Made by a program: the position numbers and the translations under genes | From: Polaribacter sp. BAL334 | GTDB lineage: Bacteria; Bacteroidota; Bacteroidia; Flavobacteriales; Flavobacteriaceae | DNA: 64,000 bases | Direction of reading: 5' to 3' | Assembly (NCBI RefSeq): GCF_015767435.1 | Contig: NZ_JADWOV010000271.1 | Coordinates: 1 to 64,000 of the forward strand | Shown: positions 24,856-34,164 of the stretch, one piece after another | How the letters are laid out: every line of letters begins with the position of its first letter | How positions within the stretch are numbered: position 1 is the stretch's first letter | Notes under the pieces: generated by a model | Databases searched by the model: none | What the model was told of the DNA's origin: nothing | Seen by the model: the letters and a program-made list of their open reading frames with translations, nothing else

Positions 24856-27723
24856 TTATTTTATTTCAAACGTTGCTTTTTCGTCTCCAATTTTCACTGT
24901 GTATGTTCCTTTTGGCAAATAAAACTTTCCGTTTTTTGCTTTGTCTAGTTTTGCGTTTTTATGATTCTTTTCAAAATCATTTCTTCCTTCTTCAGAAAAA
25001 GAAAGATCAAATGTAAATTCATTGTAGCCATAAGATGCAAAGTATAATTTTGAATTTACACGAATATCGTTTGAATAAATTTGCACAAACATTTTTTGTA
25101 AAACCCCTTTTTTATTCAAACTTGCGTAAAAAGGAATCGTAATTTCTGGTTCAAATGCTTCAGACCAATCATTTCTTGGGGCACCCCAATTGTTTCTTTT
25201 TTGAATATCGTTAATTTTAAAAATATGTAATTTTTTGTTCATCAATTCTGATGTAACTAATTGTAAATTTCCAATGTCAGCTTTATACAAACTGCGTCCA
25301 TGAGTTCCTAAAATCAAGTGTTTTGCTGTGGGCTGAATCACCAAATCATGCACTGCAACATTGGGTAAATTCTTACTGAAAATCTGCCAAGAGTTTCCAC
25401 TATCAAACGAAACATATGCTCCATTATCTGTACCCACATACAACATATTTTCGTTTGATGGATCTTCTCTAATCACATTTACTGGCGAAGTTGGAATGGA
25501 ATTTCCAATGTTTTTCCAGGTTTTGCCATAATCATCAGAAACATACACATACGAAGTAAAATCGTCAAATCTGTAGCCATTCAAAGTCACGTAAACACGC
25601 TCTTTTTGATGTGCAGAAGCGATCACTCGTGAAACCCATAATCCTTGAGGCAAATTGTCCGAAATTTTTTCCCAAGAACCTCCTCCGTTTTTGGTGACAT
25701 GCACCAAACCATCATCTGAACCAACATACAGCAATCCAAATTGAAAAGGACTTTCGGAAATAGTCGTCAACGTTCCAAAAGCAACATTTCCTTTTTTCCC
25801 TCCCGTAGTTAAATCATCAGAAATGGTTTCCCAATCATCACCTTGATTCAAAGAGCGATGCAATTTATTACCTCCTAAATACAAAATATCTTGGTTGTGT
25901 TTTGAAAGTAAAATAGGCGTCTGCCAATTGAATCTGTAGGGAGTTTCTCCCAACGTGTGTTTTGGTTGGATGTAAGTATTTTTTCCAGATGTACGATCAA
26001 TTCTAAAATAATTCCCAAATTGATATCCTGTATAGACAATATTCGGATTTCTGTCATCAACCTGAACCTGCATTCCATCTCCACCCATAATTGATTCGTA
26101 AGGATTTTGTCCTGATTGATGCCAGCTTTTATTGATTCTTGGATTGTTTGGGCCAACCCAAACTCCATTGTCTTGCAAACCTCCATAGACCAAATAATTT
26201 TTTTGATTGTCTGCATAGACTGCATAAAATTGACCCACTGAAGGCTCATTTAATTTCGACCAATTTTCCCCATCATCATAAGAAAGATTCAAACCACCAT
26301 CATTTCCGTTCAATAAATGTCCTGCTTTTTTTGGATTGACCCACAACGCTTGATGGTCTGAGTGCACATTTTCTCTGCTGATAGAAGTGAACGTTTTTCC
26401 ACCATCTTTTGATTTTAAAATAGGAACACCTAATACGTAAATTCCATTTTCATTTTGCAAATCCACACGAATTTCACCAAAATAATATCCGTAAGAAAAA
26501 TACAATCCTTCAATATTGCCTGTGTGTGTTTTTTTCCAAGATTTTCCGCCATTGGTCGTTTTAAAAACCTCGGCACCAATTACTGGCGTATCAAAAAGCA
26601 TGGCATTTGCATCTTCTAAATAATTTGCCAAATCAATTGGTTTTACAGTACCAACTCTCACCATTTGTTTCACATTTTCTGCTCGATATTTTTCTTGAAA
26701 ACCATTTGTTTTTAAAAATGCATTCAAATCTTTATCAGTCAAATTCAAGAAAACTTCATTCGTCATCGTTTTGAAATCTTCTTTTGTCAAGCCTTTTGCA
26801 TCCTCTTTTTTGTTGGATTTTTCTTCTCTAAACTGACTATCGTGCAAAGCATAAACTGTGTTTTCATCAAAAACTGCCAACCCAATTCTTCCCACTCCAT
26901 CTCCATTTGGAAAACCATTATTTTCCGAAATTTTTGTCCAAGAATTTCCTGCATCTGTACTTTTATAAATGGCTGAATTTTTTCCATCTCCATCAAAATC
27001 CCAGGCTTTTCGTTCTCTTTCCCAAGAAGCAGCATAGATGATATTGAAATTTTTTGGAGCAAATTCCACATCTATAATTCCTGTATTTTCGTTGATGTAT
27101 AGGGTTTTTTTCCATGTTTTTCCTCCATCAGTTGTTTTGAAAATTCCACGTTCTTCGTTGGAAGAATACAAATGTCCAATAACACACACAACAACTTCAT
27201 TCGCATTGTTTGGATTGATGACGATTCTGCTAATGTGATGCGAATCTAACAAACCAACGTTTTGCCAAGATTTTCCTTTGTCTGTTGATTTTAGCAAACC
27301 AATTCCTGCATAGGAAGAACGTGAAGAATTTTTTTCTCCTGTTCCAACCCAAATCGTTCCTGATTTCCAATCAACAGCAATATCTCCAATATTTTGAGTA
27401 GGCGAATTGTCTAAAACTGGCGTAAAAGTGGTTCCATTATTATTGGTGTACCACAATCCTCCAGATGCATACCCAACATAAAATTCGGTGGTGTTTTCAG
27501 GATTTACATCCACATCAGAAACACGTCCACTCATGATGTTTGGGCCAATATTTGTAAACGAAACATTTTTAACAAGAGATGTTTTTTTCAACTCTTCTTG
27601 TTGCTGTAATGCTTGTTGAACTTGAGTGGCGCTTGTTGGTTTTTGTTGACTAAAAACGAGTGAAGAACTACATAAAACGAAATAAAATAAACTCTTTTTT
27701 AGGAAAGTATTTGGTGTAGACAT
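24856..27723 (-). CDS. Exported sortilin/BNR-type beta-propeller protein
   Basis: A 955-residue secreted protein with an N-terminal signal peptide (FYFVLCSSSLVFSQ). Repeated Asp-box motifs of the form S.DGGKTW run through the protein: STDKGKSWQN, TTDGGKTWKK, STDAGNSWTK, TTNGGKSWKK, SKDGGKTFTS, VSDDYGKTWK and SFDSGNSWQIF. This is the VPS10/sortilin or BNR propeller fold often annotated as glycosyl hydrolase. No catalytic residues can be assigned. Start motif GPNIMSGRVSDV is typical of the family. There is a charged insert around residues 305-380 between propeller halves. It ends with a small beta domain (KGTYTVKIGDEKATFEIK). Confidence 0.83.
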   Translation of the reverse strand: MSTPNTFLKKSLFYFVLCSSSLVFSQQKPTSATQVQQALQQQEELKKTSLVKNVSFTNIGPNIMSGRVSDVDVNPENTTEFYVGYASGGLWYTNNNGTTFTPVLDNSPTQNIGDIAVDWKSGTIWVGTGEKNSSRSSYAGIGLLKSTDKGKSWQNVGLLDSHHISRIVINPNNANEVVVCVIGHLYSSNEERGIFKTTDGGKTWKKTLYINENTGIIDVEFAPKNFNIIYAASWERERKAWDFDGDGKNSAIYKSTDAGNSWTKISENNGFPNGDGVGRIGLAVFDENTVYALHDSQFREEKSNKKEDAKGLTKEDFKTMTNEVFLNLTDKDLNAFLKTNGFQEKYRAENVKQMVRVGTVKPIDLANYLEDANAMLFDTPVIGAEVFKTTNGGKSWKKTHTGNIEGLYFSYGYYFGEIRVDLQNENGIYVLGVPILKSKDGGKTFTSISRENVHSDHQALWVNPKKAGHLLNGNDGGLNLSYDDGENWSKLNEPSVGQFYAVYADNQKNYLVYGGLQDNGVWVGPNNPRINKSWHQSGQNPYESIMGGDGMQVQVDDRNPNIVYTGYQFGNYFRIDRTSGKNTYIQPKHTLGETPYRFNWQTPILLSKHNQDILYLGGNKLHRSLNQGDDWETISDDLTTGGKKGNVAFGTLTTISESPFQFGLLYVGSDDGLVHVTKNGGGSWEKISDNLPQGLWVSRVIASAHQKERVYVTLNGYRFDDFTSYVYVSDDYGKTWKNIGNSIPTSPVNVIREDPSNENMLYVGTDNGAYVSFDSGNSWQIFSKNLPNVAVHDLVIQPTAKHLILGTHGRSLYKADIGNLQLVTSELMNKKLHIFKINDIQKRNNWGAPRNDWSEAFEPEITIPFYASLNKKGVLQKMFVQIYSNDIRVNSKLYFASYGYNEFTFDLSFSEEGRNDFEKNHKNAKLDKAKNGKFYLPKGTYTVKIGDEKATFEIK

Positions 27724-27824
27724 TTGTACTATTTTTGGTTAAACGTAAATTATTGGTAAATTTCAATAAAATTATAATGATTTTTTACTAAATTGGCACA
27801 TATTTAACATTTAAATTTAAAATT

Positions 27825-28088
27825 ATGGATAACATTTTATATGTAATTATTATTGGAGCTGTCTGCGGATATATTGCAGATGTATTAATGAGTGATAATG
27901 GTTATGGTCTTTTGATTAGTATTATTATTGGAATTGCTGGAAGTTTCGTTGGCTCTTGGGCTTTTGGCGAACTTGGCATAAAAGTAGGAAGTGGTGTAGT
28001 AAGTGATATTATTAAAGGAGCTTCAGGAGCAATCATCATTCTTTTTGTTTTAGGGCTTTTCAAACGAGGAACCAACAGAAAACGCTGA
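27825..28088 (+). CDS. Small Gly-rich membrane protein (YeaQ/YmgE family-like)
   Basis: An 87-residue protein with three hydrophobic segments and Gly-rich turns: IIIGAVCGYIADVLM, ISIIIGIAGSFVGSWAFGELG and GASGAIIILFVLGLF. This is the pattern of GlsB/YeaQ/YmgE (transglycosylase-associated) small membrane proteins, often induced by stress; their mechanism is unclear. It ends with a basic tail, KRGTNRKR. Monocistronic, with its own terminator. Confidence 0.8.
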   Translation: MDNILYVIIIGAVCGYIADVLMSDNGYGLLISIIIGIAGSFVGSWAFGELGIKVGSGVVSDIIKGASGAIIILFVLGLFKRGTNRKR

Positions 28089-28110
28089 AAAAATAGTTGA
28101 TTTATAAGCA

Positions 28111-28141
28111 AAAAAAGAGGTTTTGAAAACCTCTTTTTTTT
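28111..28141 (+). terminator. Hairpin terminator
   Basis: AAAAAAGAGGTTTT pairs with AAAACCTCTTTTTT across a 2-base loop, followed by T residues, 22 bases after the small membrane protein gene. Confidence 0.85.
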
Positions 28142-28185
28142 GGTAGATATGATTGCGTTTTGAATTTAAATGGACAATTAATCGT

Positions 28186-28213
28186 TTTGAAGAAAGAATT
28201 CAACCTACTTTTG
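28186..28213 (+). promoter_or_regulatory. Candidate promoter of the DEAD-box helicase gene
   Basis: TTTG at 28186-28189 and TACTTTTG at 28206-28213, spaced by 16 bases, leave a 46-base leader before the ATG. Confidence 0.4.
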
Positions 28214-28259
28214 CAAGATATTTAGAACAACAAGAAGTGTTGTTTCTTAAAAATTATTT

Positions 28260-29573
28260 ATGTCATTCAAATCTTTAGGATTAACAACTGCATTTGTAAA
28301 AGCAGTTGAGGAAAAAGGATATACAACGCCTTCTCCAATACAACAAAAAACAATTCCAATTATTTTAGAAGGGAAAGATGTATTGGCATCTGCACAAACT
28401 GGAACTGGAAAAACTGCTGGATTTACATTGCCCGTGTTGCAATATTTAACAGAAACCAAACAACAAAAAAACGGTCCTTTGCGTGCTTTGGTTTTAACGC
28501 CAACAAGAGAATTGGCTGCGCAAGTGTATGAAAATATCAAGGAATATAGCAAATATACTGATATCAAATCAGGAGTGGTTTTTGGAGGTGTAAACATTGT
28601 TTCTCAAAAATCAATGCTCAAAAATGGGGTGGATATTTTGGTGGCAACTCCAGGAAGATTGTTGGATTTGCATGAACAAAATTCGGTATCATTCAAACGA
28701 ATTGATGTGTTGATTTTAGACGAAGCTGATAGAATGTTAGACATGGGTTTTGCAAGAGACTTGAACAAACTCATCAGTTTTATGCCCGTAAAACGTCAAA
28801 ACTTACTTTTCTCTGCAACTTTTTCACCAGAAATCAGAAAATTGGCGGAAGGAATTTTAAAAAATCCAGTTTCTGTAGCTGCTGAACCACAAAATTCAAC
28901 GGCTGTAAAAGTAACTCACAAAGTGTATAAAATAGATAAAAACAAAAAAACTGCTTTTACTATCAAATTGATTACTGACAATGATTGGCAACAAGTATTG
29001 ATTTTTACAAGAACCAAACATGGAGCCAATAAATTGACTGAAAGTTTGTTAAAAGCAAAAATTACTGCAGCTGCCATTCATGGAAATAAAAGTCAAGGAG
29101 CAAGAACAAAAGCTTTAAAAAACTTCAAAGAAAACTCTATAAAAGTTTTAGTTGCTACAGATATTGCAGCTCGTGGTTTGGACATTCCATTATTGCCTCA
29201 TGTCATCAATTATGAATTGCCAAATGTGCCAGAAGATTATGTGCACAGAATTGGAAGAACAGGGAGAGCAGGCGCTGAAGGTGAAGCCATTTCATTGGTG
29301 TGCAGTGAAGAAACTGAATTTCAAAATGAAATAGAAAAACTACTGAAAGAGAAATTAAATTCTGAAATTGTTGAAGGCTTTGAACCTACTGATACTGCTG
29401 AAGCTAAAAGAGCGTCAACGCAAAGCAAAGGTTCATTTGCAAAGAAGAAAAAACCTTCAAATTCAAATTCATCAGGAGGAAATTCACCCCAAAAAAAACC
29501 ATTCGAAAAAAGAAATAAACCAGCAAATTCCTCTGAAAAAGGAAGAAGTGCTGCTCCAAAAAGAAGACGATAA
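28260..29573 (+). CDS. DEAD-box RNA helicase (RhlE-like)
   Basis: A 437-residue ATP-dependent RNA helicase. The motifs appear in order: Q motif PSPIQQKTIP, Walker A AQTGTGKT, PTRELAAQ, TPGRLLDL, DEAD box LDEADRMLDMGF, SAT, then in the second RecA domain ATDIAARGLDIP and HRIGRTGRAG. The C-terminal 60 residues are a basic, low-complexity tail of Lys, Ser, Asn and Arg (KKKKPSNSNSSG, ending APKRRR) suited to non-specific RNA binding. Such proteins act in ribosome assembly and cold adaptation. Monocistronic in appearance. Confidence 0.94.
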   Translation: MSFKSLGLTTAFVKAVEEKGYTTPSPIQQKTIPIILEGKDVLASAQTGTGKTAGFTLPVLQYLTETKQQKNGPLRALVLTPTRELAAQVYENIKEYSKYTDIKSGVVFGGVNIVSQKSMLKNGVDILVATPGRLLDLHEQNSVSFKRIDVLILDEADRMLDMGFARDLNKLISFMPVKRQNLLFSATFSPEIRKLAEGILKNPVSVAAEPQNSTAVKVTHKVYKIDKNKKTAFTIKLITDNDWQQVLIFTRTKHGANKLTESLLKAKITAAAIHGNKSQGARTKALKNFKENSIKVLVATDIAARGLDIPLLPHVINYELPNVPEDYVHRIGRTGRAGAEGEAISLVCSEETEFQNEIEKLLKEKLNSEIVEGFEPTDTAEAKRASTQSKGSFAKKKKPSNSNSSGGNSPQKKPFEKRNKPANSSEKGRSAAPKRRR

Positions 29574-29583
29574 GATTTTTTTT

Positions 29584-29666
29584 ACCGCAAAGAAGCAAAG
29601 ATTTCGCTGAGTTCGCAAAGAATTCTGCGTGAACTTTGCGAAAAAAACTTAGCGCCTTTGCGTTTA
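29584..29666. repeat. Long imperfect palindrome rich in CTTTGCG/CGCAAAG
   Basis: Inner arms TTCGCAAAG (29612-29620) and CTTTGCGAA (29634-29642) lie inside outer arms beginning ACCGCAAAGAAGCAAAG and ending GCCTTTGCGTTTA. The whole intergenic stretch can fold as one hairpin. Very similar CGCAAAG-rich palindromes recur between genes in many Bacteroidota genomes, from memory. Confidence 0.7.
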
Positions 29667-29674
29667 ATCCAAAT

Positions 29675-29704
29675 TTTGAGTTGCTAATTTTATTCCTACC
29701 TTTG
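29675..29704 (+). promoter_or_regulatory. Candidate promoter of the aminopeptidase P gene
   Basis: TTTG (29675-29678) and TACCTTTG (29697-29704) are separated by 18 bases, and the start codon lies 20 bases further. Both boxes fit the Bacteroidota consensus. Confidence 0.6.
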
Positions 29705-29723
29705 TGTTTCAAACTTATTTGAT

Positions 29724-31016
29724 ATGAAATACCAACCCATAAATTCAGCACTTTTTATCAAAAATCGTAAAAACTTTGCTTCGCAAATGAAGCCAAATAG
29801 TATGGCGATTTTTAATTCGAATGATATTTATCCCACAAGTGCTGATGGCACTATGCCTTTTGAACAACACAGAGATATTTTTTATTTGAGTGGTGTTGAC
29901 CAAGAAGAAAGTGTTTTATTATTATTTCCTGATTGCCCAAATCAAGCATTGCGTGAGGTACTTTTTGTAAGAGAAACCAATGATCATATTGCGGTTTGGG
30001 AAGGAGAAAAACTCACCAAAGAAGCTGCTTTTGAAAACTCGGGAATTGTCACTGTTTTTTGGTTGCAAGAATTGGAAAAAGTATTGTTTGAAATGGCTTC
30101 TTATTGCGACACTTTTTACATCAATACCAACGAACATTACAGAGCAAAAGTAGAAACAGAAACACGTGAAGATCGTTTTACAAAATGGATTTTAGCAAAA
30201 TATCCTGCGCATTCTGTAGCAAAAAGCAACCCCATTTTACAGCGTTTGCGTTCTGTAAAAGATGTTATTGAATTGGATTTGATGCAGCAAGCTTGCAATA
30301 TTACTGAGAAAGGATTTCGCAGATTGTTACATTTTGTAAAACCTGATGTTTGGGAATATGAAGTAGAAGCAGAATTGATTCATGAATTCATCAGAAATCG
30401 CTCTAAAGGATTTGCTTACACGCCCATTATTGCCTCAGGAATCAACGCAAACGTGTTGCATTATATTGAAAATAATCAGCAATGCAAAACAGGAGATTTA
30501 TTGTTGCTAGATGTTGCTGCTGAATATGCCAATTATAAAAGTGATTTAACAAGAACAATTCCTGTTTCTGGTCGATTTTCTGAAAGACAAAAAGCAGTGT
30601 ACAATGCTGTAAATCACGTGAAAAAAGAAGCTACAAAATTATTAGTCCCAGGAACTTTATGGAAAGAATATCACATAGAAGTTGGAAAAATTATGACTTC
30701 AGAATTGTTGAAACTAGGTTTGCTTGACAAAGCTGATGTTCAAAATGAAGACCCAAAATGGCCTGCGTATAAAAAATATTTTATGCACGGAACAAGTCAT
30801 CATATTGGATTAGACACACATGATTATGGTTTACTGCACGAACCTATGCAAGCAAATATGGTGTTCACTGTTGAGCCTGGAATTTACATCCCACAAGAAG
30901 GTTTTGGAATTCGTTTAGAGGATGATGTTGTTGTTCAAGAACAAGGGGAACCTTTCAATTTGATGCAACACATTCCTATTGAAGCGGACGATATTGAAGA
31001 TTTGATGAATCAATAA
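29724..31016 (+). CDS. pepP: Aminopeptidase P family protein (Xaa-Pro aminopeptidase)
   Basis: A 430-residue dinuclear-metal peptidase removing N-terminal residues that precede proline. The N-terminal AMP_N domain (residues 1-150) has FYLSGVDQEESVLLLFPD. The pita-bread domain carries the ligands: Asp in LLLDVAAEYANYKSDLTRT (two Asp), His in HGTSHHIGLDTHD, Glu in TVEPGIYIP and Glu in GIRLEDDVVV. Length and order match PepP. There is no signal peptide, so it is cytoplasmic. It ends at a bidirectional terminator. Confidence 0.92.
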   Translation: MKYQPINSALFIKNRKNFASQMKPNSMAIFNSNDIYPTSADGTMPFEQHRDIFYLSGVDQEESVLLLFPDCPNQALREVLFVRETNDHIAVWEGEKLTKEAAFENSGIVTVFWLQELEKVLFEMASYCDTFYINTNEHYRAKVETETREDRFTKWILAKYPAHSVAKSNPILQRLRSVKDVIELDLMQQACNITEKGFRRLLHFVKPDVWEYEVEAELIHEFIRNRSKGFAYTPIIASGINANVLHYIENNQQCKTGDLLLLDVAAEYANYKSDLTRTIPVSGRFSERQKAVYNAVNHVKKEATKLLVPGTLWKEYHIEVGKIMTSELLKLGLLDKADVQNEDPKWPAYKKYFMHGTSHHIGLDTHDYGLLHEPMQANMVFTVEPGIYIPQEGFGIRLEDDVVVQEQGEPFNLMQHIPIEADDIEDLMNQ

Positions 31017-31022
31017 ATACTG

Positions 31023-31048
31023 AAAAGCGGGTTGTAAAACTCGCTTTT
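31023..31048. terminator. Bidirectional hairpin terminator
   Basis: AAAAGCGGGTT pairs with AACTCGCTTTT (one G-T pair) across GTAA, followed by T residues. It lies between the convergent pepP and hydrolase genes and nearly touches both. Confidence 0.75.
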
Positions 31049-31049
31049 T

Positions 31050-31832
31050 TTATGTCAGCGAATTGATAAAACGAATTGTTTGCAAATTGAATGTTTCTGG
31101 CTGTTCCACATTCACAACATGACCGCAATTGTCCACCACAAAAAGTGTGGAAGTTACGTGTTTGGAAACAATATGTTTGATAGATGGTAAAAACAAATGA
31201 TCTTCAGCGCCCATAATATATAAGGTTGGGATTTGAATGTCTTTCGCTCTAAAAAATCGCAATAAAGGATTGATTTCTGCAGTCAATTTGAACCAACGCA
31301 AAAACTCTTTTTGATACAATTTTTTAGCTTCATTAACGAATAATAATCGTGAATTTTTGTGGTTTTTCTTTGGCATAATGATAAACGCAAACAGCTTATA
31401 CAATAGCATATAAGGCACTACAGATTTGAAAATGTTACCAATTTTCATTAAAATTTGAGAACGAAAATTCAATTTGATAATGGCACCTCCCATAATCATG
31501 CTTTTTACCAATTCTGGTCTCATTTCTGCTAGATTTCGAATCAAAATGGTTCCTAAAGAAATGCCTATAAAATGTGATTTTCGGATGTTCAAATGTTCAA
31601 TAACTTCTACAATATCATGGGTAATTGAATCAAAAGTATATTTTGGATTGAACGTGTCTTTCAAGGTTGGTTTGCTATTTCCATGACCGCGCAAATCCAA
31701 AATCAAGACATTGAATTCTTTTTTAAAATCGCGCAATTGCTTATACCAAATAGAACTACTTCCTCCTGCACCATGCACAAAAGTCACCCATTCAATAGAA
31801 TTGGAATTAGGATACGTGTAGTAATTTAACAA
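31050..31832 (-). CDS. Alpha/beta hydrolase
   Basis: A 260-residue alpha/beta-hydrolase fold enzyme. The oxyanion motif HGAGGSSSIW is near residue 20, the nucleophile elbow GISLGT is near residue 94, the acid is in GAEDHLFLP near 212, and the catalytic His is in NCGHVVNVE near 237. Together these give a full Ser-Asp-His triad. A cap region with LLYKLFAFIIMP lies between strands 6 and 7. The substrate is unknown. A minus-strand -7 box TATTTTTG lies 24 bases before the start (31856-31863). It could act on an ester or a lipid intermediate, but I cannot say more. Confidence 0.82.
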   Translation of the reverse strand: MLNYYTYPNSNSIEWVTFVHGAGGSSSIWYKQLRDFKKEFNVLILDLRGHGNSKPTLKDTFNPKYTFDSITHDIVEVIEHLNIRKSHFIGISLGTILIRNLAEMRPELVKSMIMGGAIIKLNFRSQILMKIGNIFKSVVPYMLLYKLFAFIIMPKKNHKNSRLLFVNEAKKLYQKEFLRWFKLTAEINPLLRFFRAKDIQIPTLYIMGAEDHLFLPSIKHIVSKHVTSTLFVVDNCGHVVNVEQPETFNLQTIRFINSLT

Positions 31833-31855
31833 AAGTTATTTTCCATTTAAAAAAG

Positions 31856-31863
31856 CAAAAATA
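31856..31863 (-). promoter_or_regulatory. Candidate -7 box of the hydrolase promoter
   Basis: The minus strand reads TATTTTTG, 24 bases before the start codon of the alpha/beta hydrolase gene. Confidence 0.45.
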
Positions 31864-31929
31864 CGTTTTTTATTAATTGAAGACTTTATTTTAAAAAAAA
31901 TGCTGTGTTAATGAATGTTTAAAAAAAGA

Positions 31930-32574
31930 TTATGAAACAAAATTTAAAATCCCAAAAAACAAAAACTGTATCAATAATAAAAAAGGCGCAAAGGTATTGA
32001 AAGAACCTTTTTTAAATTGAGCCAATGCAAAACAAAAAACAACCCCAATTACATACCAAGCAACATAATTTTGAATAGGGATTTGTCCGTTTGTCCATGT
32101 CCAAAAATCATAGGTAATTGCAATGGGTTCAATGAGAAAATCGAGTGTCACCAAAACGAAACTTGAAAAAAGAGCCAAAATCCACTTTGTTTGAATGTAC
32201 TTTTCTAAAGAATAAACAGTTGCATACGTTAACAAAATCCAATTTACACCAATCATTAATGGCGTTTCAAAAACTTTCCAGCCCAATGTTTTTCCATAAG
32301 CATATTCTCCAAAAATAACATCCGTATTTACGCCCAAAACTTCAATAAAATACCCAAGAAAGCCAATCAAAATAAAAATAAATACTTGATTTAGAAATCC
32401 TTTTTGATGATTGATGAACAGTAAAATTGCGCTAATTCCCAAATTTAAAGGAGTTAAAGACAAAAATTCGATGGGATTTTTGCTCGCAACAATTCCGATA
32501 AAACCTGTGACGTAAATTAAAATCAACAGTGTTATCGAAAATTGGATTTTATTGATCTTAATTTTACGAAACAT
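31930..32574 (-). CDS. Carotenoid biosynthesis membrane protein (CruF-like hydratase)
   Basis: A 214-residue membrane protein with six to seven hydrophobic segments and the family motif GEYAYGKTLGWKVFETPLMI, followed by GVNWILLTYATVY. It belongs to the DUF422/CruF family, whose characterised members hydrate the 1,2 (1',2') double bond of acyclic carotenoid ends. I chose the ATG at 32574, which overlaps the desaturase gene by 11 bases, over a GTG at 32595. The overlap with a CrtI-type gene supports a carotenoid role such as myxol- or saproxanthin-type end-group modification. The exact product is inference. Confidence 0.78.
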   Translation of the reverse strand: MFRKIKINKIQFSITLLILIYVTGFIGIVASKNPIEFLSLTPLNLGISAILLFINHQKGFLNQVFIFILIGFLGYFIEVLGVNTDVIFGEYAYGKTLGWKVFETPLMIGVNWILLTYATVYSLEKYIQTKWILALFSSFVLVTLDFLIEPIAITYDFWTWTNGQIPIQNYVAWYVIGVVFCFALAQFKKGSFNTFAPFLLLIQFLFFGILNFVS

Positions 32575-34048
32575 GATTTGTCGCAATTTTAGCACTTAAT
32601 AAACATAATGGAATTCCTCCTCCAGGATGCACACTTCCACCAACAAAATACAATCCTTTGATATTTTTTTTAAAATTTGGATGTCTCAAAAACGCAGAAA
32701 ATTTTGAATTGCTGCTTGTTCCATACAACGAACCTTGATAAGAAGATGTTTTGCTTTCAATGGTTCTTGGATCTAAAATTTCCTCACATTCAATCAAAGA
32801 TTCAATGTCCATTTTGAAATGAGCGTTCAATTTTTCGATGACATTTTTTTTCGTATTTGCAACCAATTCCTCCCAATTTTGTCCAATATTCGCAGGTGCA
32901 TTTACCATTACAAACCAATTTTCTGATTGATTTGGAGCATCCTCTTTGCAAATTTTTGACGAAATATTGATGTAAATTGTGGGGTCTTTATACATCGTTT
33001 TTTGTTCAAAAATTGCGTCAAATTCCGCTTTATAATCTTCTGCGAAAAAAATATTGTGCAAGTCCAATTCTTTGAATTCTTTGCGAATTCCCCAGTAAAA
33101 AACAATGGCAGAGCTTGATCTTTCTTGCGAAAGTGTTTTTATTGGTTTTGGAAAACTTGGCAACAATTGATGATAGGTAAAATAAATATCCATGTTGCTA
33201 AAAACAACATCAGCCAATATTTTTCCGTTTTCGGTTTCAATTCCCAACACTTTCTTTTGAGATTTGTCTAAAATAATTTCTTTTACAATTTCATTATACT
33301 GAAATTTTACGCCTAAATCCTCAGCCAATTGTACCAAAGTAGTAGTAATACTGTTCATTCCTTTTGTGGGGAAAAAAGTACCGACATTATGTTCATAATG
33401 AGGAATAATGCCCATAATTCCAGGAGTTTTATAAGGATTTGAACCATTATACGTAGCAAATCTATCAAATAATTGCACCATTTTTGGATGTTTTACATCC
33501 TTTTGATTTGCTTGATGAAGCGTTTTATCAAGATCAAATTTTCCAATATTCAGTATTGATTTCAATGTTTTCAAATTGAAAAAATTGGTTGGTTGATGCA
33601 AACTTTGTTCTAAAAATAAATCGCCAATTGCTTCATTGATAAAAGCCGCTTTTTGCAACTTTTTTACAATAACATCTTCTTCAACTTGAAAAGTTTCCTG
33701 TACTTTTTCGGCAAACTTTTGAACATCACTTTCTGCATGCAATTGTGTGCCATCTTGCCAAAAATACTTGCATGAAGTTGGATGTTTTACATATTCAAAA
33801 TAATTGGCTGTTTTTTTTCCTGCCAACGAAAATAATTCCTCCACAAATTGAGGCATTGTGAACAATGAAGGACCTGCATCAAAACGATAATCTCCTAACT
33901 GAAAAACGGATAATTTCCCTCCTGGATAAGCATTTTTTTCATAAACAGTTACCTCAAATCCTTTCAATTGCAGGCGAATAGCACTCGCAATTCCTGCAAT
34001 TCCAGCACCTATGACAACTGCTTTTTTATTCGTTTGAATAGTGTTCAT
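32564..34048 (-). CDS. CrtI-type carotenoid desaturase (possibly CrtD-like)
   Basis: A 494-residue FAD-dependent oxidoreductase of the phytoene desaturase family. It has the dinucleotide-binding motif VIGAGIAGIASAIRLQ at residues 12-27 with VYEKNAYPGGK after it. The C-terminal family motif is GLYFVGGSVHPGGGIPLCLL. The family includes phytoene desaturase CrtI and 1-hydroxycarotenoid 3,4-desaturase CrtD. Being coupled to a CruF-like hydratase and not to crtB argues for CrtD, because hydratase and 3,4-desaturase act in sequence. A minus-strand TATTTTTG box lies at 34081-34088. Confidence 0.85.
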   Translation of the reverse strand: MNTIQTNKKAVVIGAGIAGIASAIRLQLKGFEVTVYEKNAYPGGKLSVFQLGDYRFDAGPSLFTMPQFVEELFSLAGKKTANYFEYVKHPTSCKYFWQDGTQLHAESDVQKFAEKVQETFQVEEDVIVKKLQKAAFINEAIGDLFLEQSLHQPTNFFNLKTLKSILNIGKFDLDKTLHQANQKDVKHPKMVQLFDRFATYNGSNPYKTPGIMGIIPHYEHNVGTFFPTKGMNSITTTLVQLAEDLGVKFQYNEIVKEIILDKSQKKVLGIETENGKILADVVFSNMDIYFTYHQLLPSFPKPIKTLSQERSSSAIVFYWGIRKEFKELDLHNIFFAEDYKAEFDAIFEQKTMYKDPTIYINISSKICKEDAPNQSENWFVMVNAPANIGQNWEELVANTKKNVIEKLNAHFKMDIESLIECEEILDPRTIESKTSSYQGSLYGTSSNSKFSAFLRHPNFKKNIKGLYFVGGSVHPGGGIPLCLLSAKIATNHVS

Positions 34049-34164
34049 TTTTTGTTTAGAATATCTCTAAATTTATTGAACAAAAATACTATTTTCAAAA
34101 GATATTAATTGCTATTTTGTTTGATTTTTTAATCAATTAACAAAATATCTTGTGTTTTACCATT

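Noticed and set aside
25875-26249. ORF of 124 residues within the sortilin-like gene
   Set aside because: Shadow of the repeat-rich 955-residue gene on the same strand in another frame.
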